Position numbers and translations under genes: made by a program. This document shows positions 27,470 through 37,222 of a stretch of 64,000 nt of DNA, in pieces. The notes under the pieces were generated by a model. It did no database searches and was not told the DNA's origin. It was given only the letters and a program-made list of their open reading frames with translations. The stretch lies in NCBI GenBank assembly GCA_963725395.1, contig CAVRYH010000004.1, positions 186,001-250,000 on the forward strand, written 5' to 3'. This stretch comes from Bog-756 sp963725395 (GTDB taxonomy: Bacteria; Actinomycetota; Acidimicrobiia; Acidimicrobiales; RAAP-2). Each line of letters begins with the position of its first letter. Position 1 is the first letter of the stretch.

Positions 27470-27619
27470 CTTGGCTCCTCTCTATTCGGTGTCCAACTTT
27501 CCCGGGTGCGCGCCAGATTCCAGTAGTCAAGGTTGTCAACCGGAGCAAAAGTACAAAGTGCTGATCAGGTGGCGAGCTTCCAGCCCGCTGCTCACTCGAT
27601 CTGCAGTCAGAACAACTCG

Positions 27620-29125
27620 TCAGGCCCCCTTTAACTCCCATCGGGCTCGAAGGTACGCAATTGGTCCCACAAGCGCTCCTGTTCGTTTCGCTCTGCGCAA
27701 CTCCGAAGGGAAATCGGTCGGCAGATCGGTATTGCGCTGGCTCTCCTTACTGAGTAAGTCTCGAGCAATCTCCGGCAACAACCCCACCAAATCAACCAGG
27801 CTCTGAGGGCGACAAAATAGTAGACTCATATAGAAGGCAGTGAGGCCCACTCCGTAAGCCATCATCTGGACGCGAAGGTCGTCCATCGAGCGACGGTGGA
27901 AATGACGCGTCACAGCTGTGGGCTGGTACACCACGGTACCTCCTGCACGCAGGAGATCCGTAAGAACTCGGGTGTCTTCAGAAGCCATGCTCGGAGTTCC
28001 TGGGCCCAGCGCGACGTCAAACCCGCCTATACGGTTAAGGGCCCTTGTTCGCAATGCCAAATTGCCCCCGCTCCCAAATGGGGGGAGAGGGTAAAGTGGA
28101 CTTTGGATATTCACGGTAGATGGTGAAAATACGGAAGATTCAAATCCGCGCAATTTCGTGAAGCCGCAGTATTGCTCAAAGTAAACCTGAGCTGATGTCT
28201 CGAGCTCCGCGGGAACCATCGCCCCAGCGACTGCATCGGCCTCGGGGTGGTCGTGGAATCCACGAGCAATCTCTGCGAGCCAGTTGCGGCTCGCTACTTC
28301 GTCGTCATCAATGAATGCGACAATGCCGTCACCAACGCTTGTCACGGCGGTATTCCGGGCCCTGCTGAGACCCTTCCTCGGTTCGACGATATATTCGATC
28401 ATTGGAGATGCGAACCCCTCAACAACTTCCCTTGTTCTATCGGTGAGGGGATCGTTATCGACAACGAGGATCGCATAGTCCGGGTAGTCCAGGGTGAGAA
28501 GGCTCTGCAGACACCGTTGCAGCATCTCGGGACGTTCTCGAGTGCAAACAACGACGGTCATGTGAGGGGGTCTACGGAGTAAGTCACGACGAGACGCCAC
28601 GAACGTCGGCCCCAAGCCCTGGGCACAACCTTCCGAGCGAAGAGCGATCACCTCCCCAAATTTTCCTTCTATTGCTGCCGCCACTTTGTCGCTCGTCAGA
28701 CCTTCGGCAGGCACCTCGAGAATAATGGAGCCAATGGCCTCTGTGTGTACCCAAACCAGCAGCCACGCGCACCGAGCCCTATTTGGTCCGGATTGGGGCG
28801 GAATACTAGGTGCCTCATCAGAAATTTCGACATCAATACACAGGCACGGGGCTGACATTTGTGCCACCGTCAGTAGCCTTGGGTTTATCACTGATGCTGC
28901 CACGACCTTCCACAATTCACTTTTGACAACCCCAGTATCGAATTCGAAGCTAGATCGCTCCCAGCGAATCTCCGGTACTGCACGCTCACAGGTTGGATCG
29001 AACTTTCGGAACGGGAAAAACGCAGTCCCAGAACATCCATTTTCCAGAGATCTCCATTCGATCCGGCATTGATCAAACCGGCACGCCTTCGACGTTAACC
29101 GTGTTGTGCTGCTCCCTTGTCCCAC
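27620..29125 (-). CDS. Glycosyltransferase family 2 with long N-terminal extension
   Basis: This 501-residue protein has a GT-A domain beginning near residue 188 (MTVVVCTRERPEMLQRCLQS) and carrying the metal site AFIDDDEVAS. GGNLALRTRALNRIGGFD and the acceptor-side Glu-Asp in MASEDTRVL follow. The first 185 residues form a separate, unrecognised domain rich in acidic and hydrophobic stretches. It probably adds a sugar to the repeating unit of the cluster A polymer. The gene lies 105 bases downstream of the next GT2 and on the same strand. Confidence 0.85.
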   Translation of the reverse strand: MGQGSSTTRLTSKACRFDQCRIEWRSLENGCSGTAFFPFRKFDPTCERAVPEIRWERSSFEFDTGVVKSELWKVVAASVINPRLLTVAQMSAPCLCIDVEISDEAPSIPPQSGPNRARCAWLLVWVHTEAIGSIILEVPAEGLTSDKVAAAIEGKFGEVIALRSEGCAQGLGPTFVASRRDLLRRPPHMTVVVCTRERPEMLQRCLQSLLTLDYPDYAILVVDNDPLTDRTREVVEGFASPMIEYIVEPRKGLSRARNTAVTSVGDGIVAFIDDDEVASRNWLAEIARGFHDHPEADAVAGAMVPAELETSAQVYFEQYCGFTKLRGFESSVFSPSTVNIQSPLYPLPPFGSGGNLALRTRALNRIGGFDVALGPGTPSMASEDTRVLTDLLRAGGTVVYQPTAVTRHFHRRSMDDLRVQMMAYGVGLTAFYMSLLFCRPQSLVDLVGLLPEIARDLLSKESQRNTDLPTDFPSELRRAKRTGALVGPIAYLRARWELKGA

Positions 29126-29230
29126 AGCGCGTAACCAAATCGGCCGACCTTGCTCCCCTCTTATCGAGAAATCATAGTGCGACCCGATCAGCGCCTTCCG
29201 CTGGTTCCCCCTCCGGGAAGAACGCTGGGG

Positions 29231-30214
29231 TCATCCATTAGGACCAATCCGTGGATCACTCGTCAAGCGATAAGGGGCGATCCAGGACTCTGCCCCTTTG
29301 ACATCCTCAAGGCCGAGTCTACGCAGGCGGAGTTCTCGCAACCAGCTTTCAGGAAGAGACAGCATCAGCATGATCGGAACAACGTCGGCCGGATTTCGTG
29401 CCAGGAGTCGAGGCAGGTCTCTGACTATCTCCATTCTCGATTCGTTGCGCAGTCGGTGCTTCACTTCAAAAGCAGAAGATCTTCGCGGTTTCGCGCCTTT
29501 GACTCCTCTCCTCCGTCCATAGCCTTCTGTCAATTCTCTGAATGCAGCGTACTGAGTCTCAAATGACCTGTGGCTAAAAGAACGCGACCACTGTCTTACC
29601 GCTACCAATAATTCATCGACACATGCGCCTACTCCCTCAGCAGACATCCGAATACAGAACTCCCAATCTTCAACAAATCGCGCAGCTTCATCAAACCCAC
29701 CAATCACCTCAAACAAACTCCGCCGGACGAGAAGCCCCGAGCTAGCGCTCGGGATCATGTTCCGGTAGTAGATTTGGCTGGCAATTTTTCCTGGGTCCCT
29801 TAGTCTTGCGCCTCCGATTGGCCACAGATTTCCATCGACGTAAATCGCACTCGACGTACACCAATCTGCGCCCGCGGTCTCGACGGCATCAAGTTGGCGA
29901 CGAAGCTTCGTAGGCGCCCAGAGATCATCGTCATCGCAGAACGCCAACCACGGTGTCGATGCGACACCTGCTCCAGTGTTTCGAGCGGCCCCTTGTTCCC
30001 TCAATTGTTCGTGACGAACGACCTCTACGCCCGACATCTTGGCTACCATCTCGGTGGTATTGTCCGTGGAGGCGTCATCAACCACAACAATCGACACCAA
30101 TACATTCTCTTGCCTTGAAATTGATTCAAGCGTTTGCCCAATTATGTGTGCGCGATTGCGAGTAGGCACAACGACGGTCACCTCTCTACCCCCGTTGGAC
30201 CGATTCTCCTGCAT
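29231..30214 (-). CDS. Glycosyltransferase family 2
   Basis: This 327-residue GT-A enzyme has VTVVVPTRNRAHIIGQTLES, VVDDASTDNT, REQGAARNTG and the metal-binding AFCDDDDLW, then IGGFDEAARFVEDWEF. It is a cytoplasmic transferase acting on nucleotide sugars and a lipid-linked acceptor. It heads a leftward pair with the preceding transferase and is divergent from the flippase gene. Confidence 0.87.
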   Translation of the reverse strand: MQENRSNGGREVTVVVPTRNRAHIIGQTLESISRQENVLVSIVVVDDASTDNTTEMVAKMSGVEVVRHEQLREQGAARNTGAGVASTPWLAFCDDDDLWAPTKLRRQLDAVETAGADWCTSSAIYVDGNLWPIGGARLRDPGKIASQIYYRNMIPSASSGLLVRRSLFEVIGGFDEAARFVEDWEFCIRMSAEGVGACVDELLVAVRQWSRSFSHRSFETQYAAFRELTEGYGRRRGVKGAKPRRSSAFEVKHRLRNESRMEIVRDLPRLLARNPADVVPIMLMLSLPESWLRELRLRRLGLEDVKGAESWIAPYRLTSDPRIGPNG

Positions 30215-30516
30215 GTCACCTACCCTTCCATCACCAAATACGATATCAATCCATATTTAAGACATACCTTGTGTCCAGGGATCACAAAACGTCGTCCGAC
30301 GGTTTCGGCGTGTAATCCAACGTGAACATGAGCGATCGATTTCGCTAGATTCCAGCCAACCAGGCCGCGCCCGAGAGCGCAATGTGATGAGGTTTTGCGC
30401 CATACACTGCCGTTGATGCACTCTAGACCCTCCGTCCTCAGAGCAAGTTCTACCGAGATGACCTTGACGCCAGTTTGTAGATGGAGGCACTGTCCTGTGA
30501 TGTCATTCGTCCGCGC
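30215..30516. other. Divergent intergenic region, no gene seen
   Basis: About 300 bases separate the leftward GT2 pair from the rightward flippase. It is AT-richer near 30230-30260. No gene or clear regulatory motif was found. Confidence 0.4.
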
Positions 30517-32151
30517 ATGACGACACTGCCGTCGCCCTCCGGCGCCGAGGACGGCCCTCAAGCACTTCAGATCACCGGCCTCGGTTCCAACGCCTCCTGG
30601 CTCTATTTGAATGCAGCTGTTGCTGCTGTTGGCGGACTCTTCCTAATCGGCTTCTCATTCCGGCACCTTGGCGCCTTCACCTACGGTCTTTACGCCTTGG
30701 CTGCCACGGTTCTCGGGATATTCACAACAATCGACTTCGGCCTGAAGCTTCTTGTAATGCGGGCTACGGCTCGCGACTCTGCTTCATTCTCTGAGGACGC
30801 CCGCCGTCAAGCCCGCGGCGATGTCCAAGCAGCGCATTCGAGTTATGCAGTGTGGGGTCTTGCCGTTCTCGTTGTGACCGGGGCAGCGGTGGTCCTCATC
30901 GCGACACGCCGTGATCCTGCCGAAGCTGGCAAAAACGTACCAGTCATGGTCTTACTGGTGGGTTTATCGATAGCGCTAAATCTCGCCACCTCGGTATTTG
31001 CCGGCATACCAGCCGGACGTCGCCAGTTTCAGGTTCCTGCGATTGGCGGAATTGCAGGAACCGCCGTCGGAATCGCTATTACTGTCGCCACCATTGGCCA
31101 CCTGCAGCTGGTTTCCCTCGGTGCAGGCGTTCTGGCAAATGTCCTTGTAGCACAGGGATACTGCGCTTGGTGGGTACGGGTCCACGAACGATGGTTTCAC
31201 CTTCTGCCCCGTAGAGTCGCCTGGGCGGACATTAGGCGGGTGGCATCCTTCGCGGTACCGTTACTTGTCCTGTCGGTCGCAGGACAGGTCATCTCCGCTA
31301 CCGATTTGATCGTCGTCGGTGCTGTTGCATCTGCCGCAGCGGTCGGGTTGTATCGCGCAGGCTCGATAGTGCCTTCTCAGGCAATCATCTTGCTCTTCAC
31401 GGGATACGACTCCATATTCCCTCATCTGGCTGGTACTTCAGACCTAGACGGTCAAGAGAGCGCGACCACATTTCTTACGCGCATTGCCTCATACGTGGCA
31501 GGAGCCCTCTTCTCCGCACTGATCGTCCTTCGACTTGATGTCGTCACTGCCGTTACTGGCCACTCCTCAGCTCTCGCCGAATCAGTCCTAGTGGTGTTCT
31601 GCTGCATCTGGCTGGCGAATGTCCCTATCCACGGACTCAGTCTCTTACTGATAGCCCGAGGGCGCCAAAACATCTTTGTTTGGCTCATGGTTGCCGAGGC
31701 GACAGCCAACATCGCGTTGACAATTGTCCTTGCAATCGAGATCGGACCCATAGGTGCAGCGTACGCGACCTTGTTCACGATCGTTCTCTCGGATCTGGTC
31801 CTCCTGCCGATCTTGATTCGCGACGAGTTCTCGAAGGGGATGGTCCGAAATACCGTCCTCGAGGGTCTCGCCGCCATTGCCGCAGGCGGTGCCACTGCCG
31901 CGATTGCCACGATCCCAGTACTTTGGTTTCCGCCGGGCTGGGTCCAGCTCTCGGTCGGTCTTGTTCTCGGAGGCGGCTTCAGTTGTGCAGCTGGGCTTGC
32001 ACTCTTGCGGCGCAGCGGACGCTCGTCGCTATACCTGATGCTCCGTCGCCCCGCGCGCGGCATGACGATTGTGGGCCGTCCTGTTGAGGCCCCGGTTCGT
32101 TGGACAGATTCCCTGACTATCACGCGGCAACCTGAGCTGTCGCTTCGTTGA
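30517..32151 (+). CDS. Polysaccharide flippase (MATE/Wzx-like), 3' end replaced by IS
   Basis: This is a polytopic protein with 12-14 hydrophobic helices, in the MOP/Wzx-like transporter superfamily. It would flip lipid-linked oligosaccharide across the membrane. The ATG at 30517 is preferred to an upstream one. Copy 2 of the IS407-like element entered at 32078-32081, so the last residues (VEAPVRWTDSLTITRQPELSLR) come from the IS. Removing the element and one GTCC restores a native tail (RPGVAESSGMLVT) whose TGA at 33421-33423 overlaps the GTG start of the next GT2. The native protein would be 535 residues. Loss of 13 residues from the tail may be tolerated. Confidence 0.85.
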   Translation: MTTLPSPSGAEDGPQALQITGLGSNASWLYLNAAVAAVGGLFLIGFSFRHLGAFTYGLYALAATVLGIFTTIDFGLKLLVMRATARDSASFSEDARRQARGDVQAAHSSYAVWGLAVLVVTGAAVVLIATRRDPAEAGKNVPVMVLLVGLSIALNLATSVFAGIPAGRRQFQVPAIGGIAGTAVGIAITVATIGHLQLVSLGAGVLANVLVAQGYCAWWVRVHERWFHLLPRRVAWADIRRVASFAVPLLVLSVAGQVISATDLIVVGAVASAAAVGLYRAGSIVPSQAIILLFTGYDSIFPHLAGTSDLDGQESATTFLTRIASYVAGALFSALIVLRLDVVTAVTGHSSALAESVLVVFCCIWLANVPIHGLSLLLIARGRQNIFVWLMVAEATANIALTIVLAIEIGPIGAAYATLFTIVLSDLVLLPILIRDEFSKGMVRNTVLEGLAAIAAGGATAAIATIPVLWFPPGWVQLSVGLVLGGGFSCAAGLALLRRSGRSSLYLMLRRPARGMTIVGRPVEAPVRWTDSLTITRQPELSLR

Positions 32152-32986
32152 ACGCCTCTCGTGGTGTCCGGTGGCCCAGGCGTTCGATGAGCCACTCGTC
32201 GTTGTAGGTCTGGATGAAGGTGGCGACTCCTTGGCGGAGGTCGTCCGTGTCCTCGAAGAGCCGAGACCAGAGGCACTGCTCCTTGATGGTCCGCATGAAG
32301 CGTTCGGCCACGCCGTTGCCCTGGGGCTCGCCGACGAAGGCAGCATCGTCCTCGATGCCCAGCCAGTTGAGCGAGCCCTGGAAGTGGTGGGCGCGGTATT
32401 GGCTGCCCCAGTCGTGGCGCAGCTTGATGCCCCGGGCCACATCGGGTCTGAGCTGGCCGAAGCGATCGATCACGGCGTCGTAGACGGGCTGGAGAGCGGC
32501 GAAGCGATTCCCCACCTTGGCCACGTGGGCCCAGGCTTCGTTGGTGTAGTGGTCGAGGAGGGCGAAGACCCAGACCCAACCGTCGTTCCTGGTCCAGGCC
32601 ATGGTGGCATCCGTCCCCCAGCGGACATTGGGGGCATCGGTGATGATCCGGCCGTCATGAACCCGAGGCCGCCGCCGTCTGGCCACCCGCTGGGGGGCGA
32701 GCAGGCCGGCCTTCCGCATCAGCCGCAGCACCCGGTTCTTGCCCACATGGAGCTGGTGTTCACGACGCAGGTGGGCCCGGACCTTGCGGTGACCCTCGCC
32801 GGAGAACGAGCTGGTGGTGATCACCTGTCGGATCCTCTCGGTGAGGACCGCGTCGCTCACCTCGGTCTTCGGACCTGGCCGCCATCCGAGGGCATCCCCT
32901 CGGGACCGGCGGTGATAGATCGTCGACCGGGGAGCCCCGGTAACCCGACAGACGGTGGCCAGGGGAATCGCCATCTCCCCACTCAC
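32120..32986 (-). CDS. IS3-family transposase orfB, copy 2
   Basis: This 288-residue protein is identical to copy 1 except for RKAGLLAP (Ala to Gly) and FGQLRPD (Thr to Arg). The DDE core is complete. See copy 1 for domains. Confidence 0.9.
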   Translation of the reverse strand: MSGEMAIPLATVCRVTGAPRSTIYHRRSRGDALGWRPGPKTEVSDAVLTERIRQVITTSSFSGEGHRKVRAHLRREHQLHVGKNRVLRLMRKAGLLAPQRVARRRRPRVHDGRIITDAPNVRWGTDATMAWTRNDGWVWVFALLDHYTNEAWAHVAKVGNRFAALQPVYDAVIDRFGQLRPDVARGIKLRHDWGSQYRAHHFQGSLNWLGIEDDAAFVGEPQGNGVAERFMRTIKEQCLWSRLFEDTDDLRQGVATFIQTYNDEWLIERLGHRTPREAFNEATAQVAA

Positions 32987-33330
32987 CTCGGTCGCTTCTG
33001 CGGCGGCATCTGGAGCCCCCTTTTTTCGGCCACCTTCTTCCAGATCTCGTTCTCCATGGTCAGCTCGCCGATTTTGCGCTCGGCGTCTCGGAGTCTTCGA
33101 TCCTCCTCGGTGGTGGCCCGCTTGCCCTTCAGACCCTCCTTGCCGGCGTCGAGGAACTCATCTCGCCAGGCAGCCAGCCGGTGGGCCTCCACCCCGACCT
33201 CCCGGCTGACCTCCTCGAGCTTCTCCCCTCGCAGCAGGCGGAGGACCACATCCAGCTTCTTGCTCGCTGACCACCGATTGTTCGACCGGGCGTCAGCCGT
33301 TCCCTCGTCGTTCACCGTCATGAGAGCCAT
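32983..33330 (-). CDS. IS3-family transposase orfA, copy 2
   Basis: This 115-residue protein is identical to copy 1, including the A6G run (33021-33026 as T6 on this strand) and the 4-base overlap with orfB. Confidence 0.88.
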   Translation of the reverse strand: MALMTVNDEGTADARSNNRWSASKKLDVVLRLLRGEKLEEVSREVGVEAHRLAAWRDEFLDAGKEGLKGKRATTEEDRRLRDAERKIGELTMENEIWKKVAEKRGLQMPPQKRPR

Positions 33331-33419
33331 CTTGGCTCCTCTCTATTCGGTGTCCAACTTTCCCGGGTGCGCGCCAGTCCCAGGCCTGGAGTAGCCGAAT
33401 CGTCTGGCATGCTAGTGAC

Positions 33420-34364
33420 GTGAAGATCGAGGAGGGCACAAACACATCCGAACGACAGCGAGAAGCCACGTGGTCCCGAGCGAGGCCGATGTTGCGCAAC
33501 AGCAAACGCTTTCCGGTTCCCCTCGGTCACATCGCAAGATATCCAACGGAATATCTCTCCGAAGTCGCTCGGACACACATCGCTACTCTTGATGAACGCA
33601 GATTGCTCTCTTACGTCCGTCAGAGCCATGACACGTGTTGGGAGGCAACTGACGAACCTGAGCCCCTGGTAACCATCCGGATATCCACCTTCAACCGAGG
33701 TGCCGTGGTGGCTGAGCGAGCCATCGCTTCCGCAATTCGCCAAACCTATGAGCGACTGGAGATTCTTGTCGTCGGCGATCACTGTGACGAGTCAACGGAA
33801 CGAGCCATCAGGCTGGTCAAAGACCCTCGCCTCCGATTTATCAATCTTGCTCAGCGGGGCCCGTATCCCACCGAACCTGCGCACCGTTGGATGGCTGCCG
33901 GGTACGCTCCAGCCAACGCGGCACTCGCAATTGCGCAGGGAAAATGGATTGCCCCTTGCGATGATGACGATGAAATGACTGCCGATCATGTCGAGGTCCT
34001 ACTCGGTGAGGCCCGCAGGCGCCGCCTCGAATTTGTGTGGAGCAAGGCAGACATGGAGACCACGATCGGAAAGTGGGAACAAGTCGGTGATCCTCATCTG
34101 AAAATTGGGGGGATAACCCACGGCTCAGTCCTCTACGCTGGGGGTCTTCGATTCTTCCGTTACAGCGAGAGCTGCTGGAAGCTTGCTGAACCTGGAGACT
34201 GGAATATGTGGAGTCGGATGCGAATCGCCGGGGTCAGAATGGGTTTCGTAGACCGCGTCACTTATCGCTACTGGCCCTCATCTCAAGGAAGAGCCGTAAA
34301 CGCCGCGCGGCCCCGACTGCCAGCTCTGATCTGGCAACAGCTACGAGGATTGTCGAAAGTCTGA
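33420..34364 (+). CDS. Glycosyltransferase family 2
   Basis: This is a 314-residue protein. The GTG start is supported by the reconstructed overlap (GTGA) with the stop of the flippase once the IS copy is removed. The GT-A features are VTIRISTFNRGAVVAERAI, VVGDHCDESTE and the metal-binding CDDDDEMTADH. It probably acts on the same lipid-linked glycan as the flippase. The IS has separated it from its native upstream promoter and translational coupling. Confidence 0.87.
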   Translation: MKIEEGTNTSERQREATWSRARPMLRNSKRFPVPLGHIARYPTEYLSEVARTHIATLDERRLLSYVRQSHDTCWEATDEPEPLVTIRISTFNRGAVVAERAIASAIRQTYERLEILVVGDHCDESTERAIRLVKDPRLRFINLAQRGPYPTEPAHRWMAAGYAPANAALAIAQGKWIAPCDDDDEMTADHVEVLLGEARRRRLEFVWSKADMETTIGKWEQVGDPHLKIGGITHGSVLYAGGLRFFRYSESCWKLAEPGDWNMWSRMRIAGVRMGFVDRVTYRYWPSSQGRAVNAARPRLPALIWQQLRGLSKV

Positions 34365-34421
34365 CAGACACGGCACCCTTACGGCCTAGGCCCAGTTTCG
34401 AAAATCCCCGAGTCCGTACGT

Positions 34422-36225
34422 TCACGGATGCGTTGACGGCTCCGCCTCAAATAACTGGGTCGCCTTCGTGTACAGCACGGTTCGGAAGTGTGGCGAGTTG
34501 TGAAGCGCAGCGACGATGCCCTGATACTGTTTGGCTCCATAAAGGCCAAGTAGTTCGCCTCCATACTTGCTCGACTCCGAAGTGAACACGTAGACGCTTG
34601 GATAGTCCTTCTCTTGCTTTAGCAAACTAGCTACTACTGACCCAGTTTTGCTACTGCTGTCGATGTCAAAATTCTCGAACTGAAGCACCGAGTAGCGGTG
34701 GGTCAGACTATTCGGAGAACTCGCGGCACCGAGCGAGATCAAAACCGATCCACTCGGCGCCGAGAGTTCGAAATCCTGCTCCGCCTGTATCTCCGAGGGC
34801 CTTACGACGTTCCACCCGTCAAGAGCGAAATTGGCGAAGACGAACGTCGTGACCAGCAGTGCCAATAGCGCTACCACAACGTAGGTGTGGCGCGAGATGG
34901 ACTGTCTGCCTTTTCCAACCGCAACAACGGCCAACCATGGAAGGGCAAATAAAGTGGTCCGATAAAGGCCCTCTTGCCCATAATCCGTAGCTAGAACAAT
35001 TGTGCCAGCACTGGCAGCGCATGTAATAAGCGCTATGTTGAGGCGAGTTCGATTTCGCAACACGGTAATCACGGCAAGGACGCCAACGACAAACGGTCCC
35101 GCAGCCAGTGCGACCGTACTTATCTTGAGCACAATGTCCGGGTGCTGGCCCGAGATCCTCGCTCCCGGCGTGGCAATGTTGGCGAGCACATTTCCGATTC
35201 CGCTGAAGGAGAAATATCCCTTCCAGGCTGGGTAATTGTAGATCGCCCACGCTGCTGCAGGCGCGAGTGGAACGAATGCAACCCACCGAGGTCGGAGAAG
35301 CCGGAAGATTACGAGAACGGCGAGACTTGCTACCACGAAATATGGAGTGATTTGGTGGGTGACTGAGATCGCCACACTGAGGAGTCCAACCACAATGATT
35401 CGCCACACTGGAAGCTTATATGGAACCATCACCACGCCGTCCGAATTAACGACCGGAACTACCACCGAATATAACGCAAGGGCGAGAAACAATGAGATCG
35501 CCTGGGGCGAGAAATAATCAAGGTTAAATGCGGCCGATAACATGAACAAGGTGGCGGCCAACCATGCCCGATAGTTATTTCCAAGCAGTCTTCCTGCAAA
35601 GTATCGAACAGTGAAGAGCTCGAGCAGGTCAATCAGCGGAGGCCAAAGCCGTGCTACATCTAATGGATTGTGTATTCCACCCCACGCGAGAGATCCAGGC
35701 GATGGCTGAAAACAGCCCCGGCCAGGCTTGGTAGATGTCGATGTTGGGATGAACTTGACCATATTGCAGGATGTAGTTGACAACACCGACATGCTTTTCC
35801 GCCCATGGCAGGCGGGCCACGTCGTAGACGATGACCGGTGTTGCGGTCAACGCAAAGATGAGGCACACTGCCGCTATTCCGATCTCGAAACCATCCGAGC
35901 GACGCGCCTTAGCAGCCCCCGCAATTATGAACGCAAGGCCGAAGTACCAGGTGAAATGGATGGAGCCCGGTAGTCCCCACAGCCCCGGGTCAAGGTGCTG
36001 GTCGGATGCCGCCGTGAGAAGGACAATTGCCAAACCCACCAATGAAAGTGGGATTGACCACTGGAGAGCTCGCTTGGCGACCAACGTAGGCGGCGGGAGA
36101 GAGTCCTCACGGACCGAAATCGACTCCCGCAGTGTCGCGTCAAGTTCCGGAACGGGAAGAGGATTCTTCTCGTAGAGGTCCGGAACCGGTAGCGGCGCGG
36201 TGACGTCCAGAATCGTTGTCGTCAC
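34422..36225 (-). pseudogene. Polytopic membrane protein (polymerase/GT-C-like), frameshifted
   Basis: The N-terminal part (start 36225; MTTTILDVTAPLP...YQAWPGLFSAIAWISRVG) shifts frame near 35686 to GGIHNPLDVARLWPPLID and runs to 34422. Removing one base in the GGGGTGG stretch gives one protein of about 600 residues with roughly 12 helices. It matches the cluster B protein at 48778-50787 in order: NYI..., SWPG/AWPG, RVWP/RLWP, DYFSPQ and SHQLTPFF/THQITPYF. A role as a Wzy-type polymerase or GT-C glycosyltransferase is plausible from context, but no catalytic motif is certain. Its start overlaps the upstream gene by four bases. Confidence 0.7.
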
Positions 36226-36788
36226 GAAGGGTCCGTCTGTCGGCCGATGCCATAGAATGGATGCGACTTCCGTTCAATGGCGAGATGCCTCCGGAATCCG
36301 AGTATTTGGAGCGCCAGGCTCAGAACTCCGATGCCAACGAAGACCCAGAGGGAGGCCCAGGTGATCTGGAATTCGACCAATACCATCCCCATGAGAATGA
36401 GGCACGCGGCGCTTATCGAGATGGAAATGATGCAGAATTCCAGGCAACTGTCCGTCGTAACGAATGTTGACGCGGCTTGACCCCAAGTGAGGGCATCAAT
36501 CGCCGCCAATACCGCGACCGCCGCCCCCAACCCCACCAAATGGCCGGCAGAAAAACAGGTCCACGCAAGCGCGGCTACGAGGATCCCCCATGCTCGATAG
36601 TCGCGGGTGCCGAGAGCTTTCCTCCACCGGAAGAATGGATGCGTGGCGACACCAAGGAAAGAGCCGACGAAGGCGACGAATCGGTCAGTTGCAGTGACTT
36701 GGCGCCGGTGAAGCGGGCGATGTCCGTTGAAGCGGTGGCCGGACGCGCCACGACCAAGGCTGACAGGTGCTCTGGAAGTGATTGTCAT
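36222..36788 (-). CDS. Small integral membrane protein of cluster A
   Basis: The ATG at 36788 is well supported by GGAGGA four bases upstream. A longer in-frame extension lacks this. At 188 residues, it has a basic N-terminal segment and about four hydrophobic helices (around AWGILVAALAWTCFSAGHLVG and LWVFVGIGVLSLALQIL). It overlaps the following polymerase-like gene by four bases (ATGA), so the two are translationally coupled and probably work together in the membrane. I do not recognise the family. Confidence 0.7.
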   Translation of the reverse strand: MTITSRAPVSLGRGASGHRFNGHRPLHRRQVTATDRFVAFVGSFLGVATHPFFRWRKALGTRDYRAWGILVAALAWTCFSAGHLVGLGAAVAVLAAIDALTWGQAASTFVTTDSCLEFCIISISISAACLILMGMVLVEFQITWASLWVFVGIGVLSLALQILGFRRHLAIERKSHPFYGIGRQTDPS

Positions 36789-37222
36789 TGTCCTCCGCTC
36801 ACCCCCAGCAGGAGCGTGTTCTCCACCGCATTTGCCATGCAGCAAGCAGCCTCGGGGGGAACCTTCACCTTCAAACCTGACATCAACAAGACGAACCCCG
36901 AACATGCCAGCCTCGTGGATGGTAGCCGAGGGTGCAACCGCCCTCAATGGCGGGGATTTTCTGCCACATACAGCGGTCGAGTGGGCCATATAAGTGGTCG
37001 CTTACTCACGGCTTGACGCAGACGTTGATCGCTCACGGACTCAGGCGCAGTCCCGACACCCCATGTTTGGTCTGGCGCTACAGCCCCGGCTGCACCAGAA
37101 TCTCCGAGTCGTGGCGGCCATCAGGTCGGCAGCACTGAATCGAGACCAGGAAGTCGGGACTGACGATCGAAGTCCCAAGTTCTGCCGCCCTTGATGCCGA
37201 ACCAAGGAATCGAACGAAGTGA
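36789..37222. other. Divergent intergenic region
   Basis: This 434-base gap lies between the leftward membrane gene and the rightward oxidoreductase. AGTCCCGAC (37049-37057) recurs inverted as GTCGGGACT (37153-37161), about 95 bases apart, and AGTCCC occurs once more shortly after. This could be a regulator site, but the evidence is weak. No gene was seen. Confidence 0.4.

Larger units (their letters stand above)
26221..27515. mobile_element. IS3-family element (IS407-like), copy 1
   Basis: This 1295-base element begins TGTTGAGGCCCCGG and ends CGCGCCA, with imperfect inverted ends sharing CCCGG and GTTGGACA. A perfect 4-base target duplication GATT flanks it (26217-26220 and 27516-27519), typical of the IS407 group. 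Copy 2 at 32082-33376 has the same length and orientation. I found only four differences between them, all G here and C there on this strand. Confidence 0.92.
32082..33376. mobile_element. IS3-family element (IS407-like), copy 2
   Basis: It is the same 1295-base element as at 26221-27515, in the same orientation, flanked by a perfect 4-base duplication GTCC (32078-32081 and 33377-33380). It interrupts the flippase gene a few codons before its stop and separates it from the following glycosyltransferase. Both open reading frames are intact, so it is probably a recent insertion. Confidence 0.92.

Noticed and set aside
26310..27806. Long plus-strand frame across the first IS407-like copy
   Set aside because: It is antisense to the intact orfA/orfB, has shadow-like composition, and recurs over the second copy only because the IS is duplicated.
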